NCBI GenBank assembly: GCA_009829735.1
Contig: CM020618.1
Coordinates: forward strand, 35,750,894-35,814,893
DNA from: Pyropia yezoensis
Lineage: Eukaryota; Rhodophyta; Bangiophyceae; Bangiales; Bangiaceae
Length of the DNA: 64,000 bases
Direction: 5' to 3'
Below are positions 55,598 through 64,000 of the stretch, one piece after another (positions within the stretch are counted from its first letter, which is position 1; each line of letters begins with the position of its first letter). A model generated the notes under the pieces. That model had not been told where the DNA came from, did no database searches, and saw only the letters and a program-made list of their open reading frames with translations. The position numbers and the translations under genes are program-made.

Positions 55598-55729
55598 AGA
55601 CAGCAAGCAGCGCTCGTGCCAGGCGCCGCCCGCGGCGGCCGCGTCGGACGCGGCGGCCGCAGCGGCGGCGGCGGCCGCAGAGGGGGGGGCCGACATGCAC
55701 CGGTCCAGGCCGGCGCCGAGGGGGTCCAT
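53756..55729 (-). CDS. Unrecognised, largely disordered protein
   Basis: The ATG at 55,727-55,729 begins MDPLGAGLDRCMSAPPSA; the frame is open for 657 residues to 53,756. I prefer this start because the frame upstream is only low-complexity Pro/Arg. Most of the protein is Ala/Pro/Ser-rich. Less repetitive segments are DPSLVLCAPTKWSLGGSIPP, GGGFVVFADHVARQPP, SADGWADLVDAATVEVTHVS with a following DEEM, and RIRAAMGPMLPSGLALMGVL. A basic cluster, PVNRRRRRRDAP (about residue 510), could be a nuclear localisation signal. I recognise no family. Ser/Pro motifs and the basic cluster would suit a nuclear regulatory protein, but this is a guess. No frame break is seen. Confidence 0.55.
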
Positions 55730-58700
55730 CGTGACGCAGTGCAGGTGCGGGTGTCGCGGGGAATGAGAGGGGGGGGGGGGGGGGGAGGGGGTGAGGGCGG
55801 CGGGAGGGAAGAGGGGAGTGGCCAGAGCTGGGGGGGGGGGGGGGGGGAGGGGGAGGTTGAAGACGACGACGACCGCGGTGGTGGCAGCGACGGGTCGACA
55901 GCACGACGGGCCAGTCGCCGACGTAGCTTGAGGGGGATGAGGACAGGGACGAGGGTAGGGAGGGGGGGGAGGGGGGGGAATGGACCACGCTCCCCGCTGC
56001 ACCCGCTTGGGCGTGCCGCAGGCCCGTCCCGTAAACGGCGTACCCGTTGCCGCTCGCCGTCGTCCTCGCCGCCGTGCGGGAGAGTGGGGGAGGGAATCGC
56101 CAGCGCCTGTAGGCGGGTACACGCGGCGACGACGGCAACGGCGCGCGGGGGGGGGATGCCGTTCAGTGCAGACGGGGAAGGGCGTTGGGGCGGGGGGGGT
56201 AGGGGGAGGGAAAAAGGGGACGGGACGGGGGGGCAGCCGCCGGCCGGTCAGCAGAGCGGGCGGCGGAGAGCGGGCGGCGGCGGCGGCGACGCGCCGCTGT
56301 CTCACCCACCGACCAGCAGACCGCCGCCCGCGGCAGGCGGGGGGATGGGGCGGGGTACCAGTCCCCTTGCTGCGCCCGCACACCCACGCGGGCCCTTACA
56401 CTCGCCCGGTCGTCACGCCCCACGACCTCGCCCCGCCCCCGCCGCCGCGCCGTCGGCACCCCCCCCGCCGTTCCGAGCCCGCCGCGGCGTGTGCGCGTGC
56501 CCGCCGCGGCGTGTGCGCGTGCGTGGCAGGGCAAGGACGTGGAGTGTGTTGGGGGGGGGGGGGGGGGGGGGGGAGGGGGAGGGGTTCTCAGCGGCGCCCC
56601 ACTCTTCTAAGGCGCGTGCCGCAACCGGCGGCGGCGGGAGAGCGACAGCACAAGGATTGAAGGAGTGGCAATGGGGGGGGGGGGACGGGGGGGGGGGGGG
56701 GGGGGGGGTCGGCGCGGGCGGGCGGCTTCGAGTCCCCTTTTTTCCTCCTGCCCCAGTGTCGCCCCCCACCCGGCCGGCCGCGCCCTGCCACGCTGTGCGG
56801 CAGAGGCGCGTGCCGCACACACTGGCAGGGGCGGGGGCGGGCGCGAGGCCCCCCCCCGCACAAACGGGGGGAAAGAGTGGGTATCAGGGGGGGGGGGGGG
56901 GGGGGGGGGGGGGTGGGGGGCTGATGGCGGATGCTCCTGGTCCTTCCGTCCAGGGGAGCTTATCGACGCGGGGTGCTCGCCGCCACCCGCCCCCTGCGTG
57001 TGCCCCCGCAGGGGGGGGCCCGCTATCAGGGGGGCAGGGTCCGGTGGCTCTAGATACCCCTACCTACGGCCATCATGGCGGGCGTCGCGGCCGTCCTGCA
57101 GGACTGGGCATGGGCGCCAACACCGCGAGAACAACACGCGTGGCCGGCGGCCGCCGACGATGCGCGCCAGAGTGGACCGCCGGTCATCCGACGGAAGGAA
57201 AAAGAGGGCCCGGGGGACGGACCACCGCAGTTGGCAAGACAGGGGAGGGGGGGGGGGGGGGGTGGGACTGGGATGGCGTGGAAGCTCGTTGGGGAATGGG
57301 GCGTGTTGTGTGGCCAGCACCCCTAACCGCCGCCGACGCCGTCGCCGCCGCCGCGGCGCGACGCGGTGGCACGCGCCGCCGGGGAGAGCCGCGGCAGTTG
57401 GCGTCACAGACCAGATGATGGGCGGCCTTGTGATAGGCTACAAAGGAGTGTCTCACCTGCTGCGGCAGCCCATTGGTTGGAGGAGTCTGACACGACCTTG
57501 CAGGGGGTCTGACAGTGCCGCTGAGCCTTGTTTGAGGCTCCCCAGTCAGGCCAGCAGCCAAGGGCCCGGCGCTGGTCTCGCTCTGAAGACGGCCAAGCAC
57601 TGACACAGGATGACTCTCTTTCAAAATGAGACAAAAAATCAACATTCATGAAATATCTAAACCCATCTCTAAAGTGCCATCCATGCTGAGCTGCGCCTGG
57701 GCACAGCCGCCGCAGACGGCTCATCCTGTAGACGTTTTGCATGCTTTTTGCCTACTTTCAAAGATATTGGACGAAGAGTAATGATATGTTTCGACTTTAT
57801 TCATGCTTTCTGTCTTGTTAGCCAATAGGCTGGGGAGGACCGCGGTCGGGGAGGACTGGCGCAAGGACGTGGCCAACGGCGGCGTTCCGCCGCCACGCAC
57901 TGGTACTTTTCTTTCACGTTGTCCAGCCTCAACGGAACATAAGGCTTGTTGAACCAATGGGGAGGCCGCATTGAAAGTGTCCGTCTCCACAAAGGACTGA
58001 CAGCGCGTCGTGTGATCCCCCCCTGACCCTTTGGACGGTGGTATCGTGTCCTGCGCTGCGCGGGAGATCAGCGAGACCGCTGCTGTCAGGCCTCCTCCAA
58101 GAGGCTGCCGCAACGTCGAGCCGAACGGGACTGTCGAGTGACTTTTCCTCTCTGACGAGTCGACAGAACAGGGCAGGATCAATTCCTTCGGGGCCCCGCC
58201 ACCCGACCGATGACGGGGTCGAGGCCGCGACGGTCGAGGAGGACGCGCGGCAGAAGCAGACCGACCCACGACACCCACCGCGCGACCGCGTGGTCGGCGC
58301 CGCCAGCGTGGCGCTTCGCCACGCCACTGCCCCCGTGCCGGCGCGCATCGCCGCCGCCCTCCCCACTCTGCTCGACACCAGCCCCGTCCCACCCGCCCTC
58401 ACCTCGGCGCAGGACACCCGCTCGTCCCCCCACGCCAATGGCACCGTGCCGCCGCCAGGGAGATGCCATCGCGACGCCTGTTTGCTCACCGCCGCCGCTG
58501 CCCCTCTCCCCCTTGACCCACCCCTGCACTCCCTCTCCCCCCTGGGTCCACCCCCCGCCCCTTTGCTCCTCCTCCGCAGCCGGCCTGCGCCGCGGGGAAA
58601 AAAGAACAACACGCCAGCGCACGACCATCATCCCACACACGGGAAGAATGAGAGAAAAAAAAAAGAAAAAGCACCACGGCCGCCACGCACTGCGCCGGCC

Positions 58701-58883
58701 ACGCCACGCCGCGCCGCGCGGCACGACGCGCTCCCCCCTTGCCGCCCGCCGGGTTCTTCCCTGCCCCCCCCCCCCCCCCTCCCGGCCCTGCCTATGCTTT
58801 CCCGCCCTCCCCAACCCCCCGTTCTTCCCTACCCCGCCCCACGCGCCACTCCCCCCCCCCACCCCCCCCCCAGCAGCTCTTCT
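55730..58883. other. Gene-poor region upstream of the disordered-protein gene
   Basis: Many G runs (about 55,770-55,785, 55,830-55,847, 56,549-56,573, 56,889-56,913, 57,248-57,262) break any reading. An AT-richer island lies at about 57,600-57,835. A plus-strand frame (58,038-59,111) starts plausibly but becomes low complexity and overlaps the next gene; I do not call it. The region contains the 5' side of the 53,756-55,729 gene and the 3' flank of the LDB/SEUSS-like gene. Confidence 0.4.
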
Positions 58884-60385
58884 TCAATCGTCCACGATAG
58901 CACGGCCAGGTCCCATGCCGAGTTCCGCTCCTCCTCCACCCCGACCCCCCCCCCCCCCACCACCTCCCCCACCACCGCCGCGGCGGCCGCCGCCGCCCCC
59001 GCCGCCACCCCCCGCAGGGGGGGCGGCGGCGGCGGCAGCGGCAGCAGCAGCTGCAGCTGCAGCAGCGGCGGCGGCCATCCCCCTCCCCCCCCCACCACCA
59101 CGCCCAGGTGACGCGCCATGCGGCTCCCGCGCGCGCGGGGCGGCGCGGCGGCGCTTGGCCGCCCCCCCGGCGGCGGCGGCGGCCGCCGCGCCGCCGCCGC
59201 CACGGCCAGAGCGGGTCGACGCGGGCGAGCCGCGCTTGCACCCCCGCCCGCTCCCGGCCGACGCGCCCGACACAGCACTGGCGGTGGCGGTGGACGGGTG
59301 GGTCGGGGGTGGGGGAGGCGGGGGGGGCGGCCGGCCGCTGCCGCCGCTGCCGCCGCTGCCGCCGCCGGCGCCGCCGCCCCCCGCCGGCGACGCCCCCCCA
59401 CCGGGTGGCCGTGGAGGGGAAGGGAGGGGCGGCGGAGGGGCGGAGGTCGGGGCATGAGAAGCGCTGGCGGTTCCCGCGGCGGGGGCAGCCTGGCCCGCGC
59501 CCCCCCCGACCGCCGCGGTGGTGGTTGTCGTCGTCGACGCGCTCGCCGAGATGGGGCTCCGGCTCGCCGCGTCCCTGCCGGCTGCATCGGCCGCCGACGC
59601 ACCCGCTGACGCGCCGAGCGCGCTCGCGGGCCCGCCGCTACCGCCGCCGCCGCCGCCGCTGACGCCACCGCCGCCGCCACCGCCACCGCCGCCGTCGAGG
59701 CCATCCTTTTTCCGGCTGGCCGCGGCCCGTGCAGCGGCCGCCGCCGCCGCCGCGGCGGTGGTCATGTTGGCGAGCGCCGCAGACGGGGGGAGGGCGCTCC
59801 GGGGGGGCGCGGCGCCGCCGACAATTGCGGTCGCAACCCCTTTCCGTCCGCCGCCCATGCCGCTGCCGCCGCCGCCGCCGCCGCCATCGTCGGCGCGGCC
59901 GGCCGCCCTCGGAGACGGCGCGCGTCGGGGGGACATCCCCGACGCCGGGGACTTCGGCGGCAGCGATGCCGCGGTGGGCGCGTACGCCCCACCCGCGGCC
60001 CCCGCCGCCCCTGTCGCCGCTGCCGCTGCCGCTGCCCCCATGCGAGTGGGTGGCGCCGGGCCACCGCCGCGGGGGGAGCCCGCCGGCCGGCCGCCGCGGC
60101 CGCCGCCGGCGCTGGCTCCGGGGGGAAGCGGCTGTCCATAACTTGGCACTAGCCCGGTGGGTAGGAAGCCGCCCGCCTGCCCGTACGCGGCCGCAAAATC
60201 GGTCTGCCGCTGCCGTGAGCCGCCGGCCGCGGCGGCGGCAGTAGTAGCAGCGGCAGCCGCCGCAGCCCGCTGCTGCGTCATTGGTTGTCTAGCTACGGCC
60301 ACAGACGCGGCATGTAACTGCTGCTCTGGGGGTAGCATCTGCCGACGCACCTCTCGTTGTTGTTGATGGTGCTGTGGTGGCTGCC

Positions 60386-60482
<97 letters not shown>

Positions 60483-63400
60483 ATGCTGTTGTTGATGGTA
60501 CTGCTGTTGCTGCTGGCGCGCCTGCGCATAGAAGACAGCCTGGCGCAGTTCTGGCGACGAGCGCAGCTGCTCAGCGAGCGACGCGTTCCCGCTGCCGCCA
60601 GGCGGCAGCCCCGCCGGTGCGCCACCGTACCGCCCGTTGGGAACGGCGCCGCCGCCATGTGCAGGCATTCCGGCTAAACCCGTCGCTGTAGCGGCAACCA
60701 GAGCGGCTGCAGACGCAGCCCAGGCGGCACGGGGGCCACCCCCGCCACTGCCACCGCCGACGCCGCCGCCGCCGACGCCGCCGCAGACAGTTCCCCCCCC
60801 AGCATCCCCGCCACCTATGCTGCCACTGCCGGCGCCGTCATCACTCGCGCCGTACCCATTGGGCCGCCCCGCCGACAGCGTCAACGCACTAGCTCCGCCA
60901 AACTCGAGGCCCGCCGAAGGTGTTCCCGCCGTCGGAGGCGGACGGGAACCTTGGGAGCCCTGGGAGGGGGAAAACGGAGGGAGCCCCCCCGTGTTGCCAC
61001 CGCCACCCCTTCTGCCACCACCGCCGCCACCGCCACCACTACCACCACCATCACCACCACCACCACCACCACCACCACCGTCGCCGCCGCCGGTGCCGCC
61101 GCCACCACCACCTCCGCCGCCACCATCACCGCCGCCACTGACCCCGCCTCCTGCCCCCCCCCCCCCCCCCTGCCCCCCCCGTTCCCCCCCCCAGCAGGCG
61201 GGTGCTCCCTCGTATGCAGCGAGTGGCTCCCTTCAGATGGAGGCGGGCGGTCCCCCCCCCGGGTGGCGCCATCCAAGAGCGCGGCGGGGTTCAGCCGCCC
61301 AGCCGCGCGGAGGGCGGTGATGCTCGCGACCATGCGACGACGGAGCTTGAGCACCGCCTCGGACGTCAGCATCAGCCGCGTCAGCGCCGGGCTGTGGCCA
61401 AACGCACACACCGCGGATGGGGGCAACGGTGCGCCCGGCGTCAGCGCCGCCCGGTCAAGGAGCTCTACATGAGAGCGCGACGAAAACTCCCAGCACACAA
61501 TCTTGCGGTCCCGCGCCGCAAACGACACGCGGAGGTGCCCCTCGGAGTGAACCCGCGAGGAAGCGTACTCGGAGAGAAAAATGGCGCGGGGGCAGTCGAC
61601 GACAATGACACCTGACTGAAGGAGGAACTCGCACGGGTTCTCCAACAGCAGCCGCTCGTCCTTGATGCCGCCGACGCCGGAAAACCGGGCGCGCAAAAGG
61701 CGGGCGTAGCCTTCAGCGCGGAGCTGCAATGACAAGGATCGCACCGGGGGGGCCCCTGGTACCGACGCGCCTGTCGCCGCACCGCCCAATCCCGGCCCGC
61801 CGCTGCCGTCGCCGCCGGCGCCGCCATTGCCGCTGCCGCCGGCGGCACCACCCCCCCCACCTGCTGGCTGGGAGGCCCCCGAACCTGCGGCACCGCCTGG
61901 TGCCGCCGAGCTGCTCAACGCATCGTACAGCAGCAGCGCCGACGGCGCGAAGAATTCCGCCACAAACCGCCGCCACCACGCAATGGGGACGGTCGGGGAC
62001 ACCTGCGCCAGCCGCCGCCGCTCCTCAGAGAGCTTGATCAGTCGCGCCACACAGTCCCCCACGCCAATCATCTGCACAATGGGCGAGCGGACGGCGTAGT
62101 CGTCCACCTCGGACGGGTCTCCGACGGGGAATCCGGCAGGCAAAGGGGTGGGCGGAGTGCGACCCGCAGCGGCGGTGGGGCCGCCAGCCGGGCCGCCGCC
62201 GCCACCATCCCCACCGCCACCCTCACTGCCGCCGCCACCCCCCGCAGCCGCCAAAGTGGTGGCAGAGGGGGCGGCGGCAGCGGCCGCAGGGACGGCCGCA
62301 GCAGGCCCAAGCTCCCCCGCGCCACTGCCCCCGCCGCCAACGCCGCCCCCCCCAGCGCCCTGACCGTGAGCATACGGCCGTCCCGGCAACATAGCGCCTG
62401 ACGGCGGGCGTGGCGGGTGCCCTCCCCCCCCCGCCAGGCCGACGCCGCCGACAAAGCCGCTGGCATCGCCATTGGGCAGCCCCCCGGCGCTGCTCCCTCC
62501 CCCGAGCCCCGCGGCGCCGCCAAGACTGCCCTGCGGGGGCCGGACAGACGGGGACGTCGCACCCCCGCCACCGCCTCCGCCACCGCCCCCGCCACCACCG
62601 CCTGCCAAGGACGCAGGCAGCCCCGGTGAGCTGTACAGCTGCGGTGAGTGGCGGTACGACTGCGACGGCGTTGCGTGCGCGGGGGGGTGGGGTAGGAGGA
62701 GCCCCGCGTGAGGCGACGGACCCGGCGCCGCCGGCGGGTGCGCCCGCAGGTGGGCCGGCGGGGATGTCACTGGAAGTTGTGGTTGGGGCTGGTAGGGGTG
62801 CCCCTGCTGCTGCGACGGATGGGGGTAGGGGCGCTGTTGCTGCTGCGGCTGCTGCTGCTGCTGCTGCTGCAGCTGCAGCTGTTGCGATTGCTGCTGCTGC
62901 TGTTGCGTTGGGTGCATGGGGTGCTGCTGCTGCTGCTGTGGGTGCTGCTGCAGCTGTGGGTGCTGCTCCTGCAACTGCTGCTGTTGCCGTGCGGCCGCAG
63001 TCGCTGCCACCATCGCCTGCTCCTGCCGCATCTGCTGCAGCCGCACCTGCTGCAGCCGCGCCTGCTGCGCCGCCCGCCCGCCCGGTATGGACGCGTACTG
63101 AGCGGCGGCGGCGGCGGCTGCAAAGCCCGCCTGCCGCGCCGCGGACGGGTGATGCGTTTGTGTTGGCGACGCGCCAGCGGCGGCGGCGGCCGCCGCCACC
63201 GCCGCCGCCGCCGCCGCCGCCGACGCCTGAAGCTGGTGAACGGTCGGGCGGGGCGGGCCGTGGCCGCCGCCGCCGCCGACGCCGCCGACACCGCCCACCC
63301 GGGGGCCCCTGCCAACACCGCCGCCGCCGCCATTCCCGCCACTCATGACACCACGACCGCCGGCCGACGGTGCTCCCCCCCCCGCCAGCGATTGCAAGTA

Positions 63401-63736
63401 GTAGGAGTGAGCCGCCTCGGGGTGCCCACCCCCCCCCTCAGCTCCCAGGGGGTGGTCCCCTACCCCTCCGCCGACGCCACCGCGCATCCCAGGCGGAAGC
63501 TCATAGCCGAGAGTGTCGAGCGCCCCGCCGCCGCCGCCGCCGCCAGGACCGCCAGTACCACTGGGGCCGCCGGGGACGGGGCCAGGACCAGAAGCCCCCC
63601 CCCCCGCGGTGCGGGCGCTGCCCTCAGAGCGGGCGCCGCCCCCGCCATGCGACGGCGGGCGGCTGCCCGACACGGCGGCAGCGGCGGCAGCGGAAGCGAC
63701 CGCGGCGGCCGCCTCCTGCGACGGTGTCGGCTCCAT
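58884..63736 (-). CDS. LIM-domain-binding / SEUSS-like transcriptional co-regulator, one homopolymer frame break
   Basis: The ATG at 63,734-63,736 begins MEPTPSQEAAAAVASAAA. A Q-rich region (about residues 225-370) with LQQVRLQQMRQEQAMV precedes the LIM-binding domain (about 540-810): VQMIGVGDCVARLIKLSEER, WWRRFVAEFFAPSALLLYDA, HLRVSFAARDRKIVCWEFSS, RSHVELLDRAAL. These match the LDB1/SEUSS family, where the domain mediates dimerisation and partner binding of nuclear co-regulators. At a cluster of C runs (61,154-61,192) coding sense moves to a frame continuing GNTGGLPPFSPSQGSQGS, GLEFGGASALTLSAGRPNG, a long polyglutamine tract and a Gly/Ala-rich tail ending GPGRAIVDD at 58,884. The frame before the run otherwise continues into Val/Arg nonsense to 60,881. 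One gene of about 1,615 residues is the simplest reading; a Q-rich C-terminal region is normal for SEUSS. Confidence 0.8.
60385..60490 (-). repeat. CAG/CTG trinucleotide tract encoding polyglutamine
   Basis: The plus strand reads (CTG)n with single gttg interruptions at about 60,411-60,415 and 60,479-60,481. The uninterrupted core is about 20 units. On the minus strand it encodes polyQ in the LDB/SEUSS-like protein. Confidence 0.95.
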
Positions 63737-64000
63737 CCTTCCCGCCCTTCCCCCTGCCCCGCCCGCCCGCCCGCCGCGGGGGGGGGCTGCCGGGCGTCGC
63801 AAGCCAACGGGCGCGCGGGGAGGGGGCAGGCGACGTCGACTAACCCGCTGATGAGGGCACCGGGTTGTCAGCAAAGCAGCGAGGGAACAAAAAAAAAGAA
63901 AAAGAAGAAAACGGCAAGACAAAAAAGAGAACTGCAAAGGAGAACACAAAAATGCCACTGAACCGCCCCGGCAGAAACGAAAGAGCGGAAGGGGGGTATG
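63737..64000. promoter_or_regulatory. 5' flank of LDB/SEUSS-like gene
   Basis: This is the sequence upstream of the start codon. Positions about 63,888-63,955 are A-rich (read as pyrimidine-rich on the coding strand), probably 5' UTR or promoter. No gene is seen before the window end. Confidence 0.4.

Noticed and set aside
58038-59111. 357-codon plus frame
   Set aside because: Plausible first 100 residues but then low complexity, and it overlaps the 3' end of the LDB/SEUSS-like gene in antisense.
1-64000. tRNA and rRNA genes
   Set aside because: I saw no tRNA-like A/B box arrangement or rRNA sequence by eye; a covariance-model scan would be decisive.

Overview
This window is nuclear DNA from a eukaryote with an extremely GC-rich, homopolymer-rich genome. 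Two genes carry clear spliceosomal introns: ATP11/ATPAF1, with three introns bearing GTACGT donors, and a SLAC1-type channel, with one intron and a GTGCGT donor. The other host genes look intronless. Host proteins are padded with poly-Ala, poly-Gly, poly-Pro and poly-Gln. A bangiophyte red alga (Porphyra/Pyropia-like) fits best: high GC, few introns, a desiccation-type LEA repeat protein, and MSI1, Misato and a SEUSS/LDB homologue. That assignment is inference from style, not a database result.

Layout. Positions 1-32,000 are gene-dense host DNA: a partial LEA-like repeat protein (minus), MSI1/RBBP4 (plus), ATP11/ATPAF1 (minus, four exons), a two-repeat Myb/SANT protein (minus), a predicted membrane protein (minus), a very large bZIP protein (plus), Misato (minus), a SLAC1/TDT anion channel (plus) and a protein with a degenerate hemerythrin-like helical domain (minus). 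Positions 33,000-51,000 form an accessory block of visibly different composition. It holds 90-bp and 84-bp tandem arrays, an unrecognised minus-strand gene in two ORFs separated by one TAG, a decayed Plavaka-like (CACTA-superfamily) transposase with a C2H2 finger, and a 6,558-bp hAT transposon with 21-bp terminal inverted repeats, perfect 8-bp target duplications and an open transposase. Positions 51,000-64,000 return to host style: an unrecognised disordered protein (minus) and a large LIM-domain-binding/SEUSS-like Q-rich co-regulator (minus).

A recurrent oddity is that five host genes (bZIP, Misato, SLAC1-type, hemerythrin-like, LDB/SEUSS) each have their frame broken at or beside long C/G homopolymers (8-31 bases). 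Sequencing or assembly length errors are the simplest reading, and I annotate each as one gene. I recognised no rRNA, tRNA or CRISPR array. The host genes share no single pathway; several act in chromatin and transcription (MSI1, Myb, bZIP, LDB/SEUSS).
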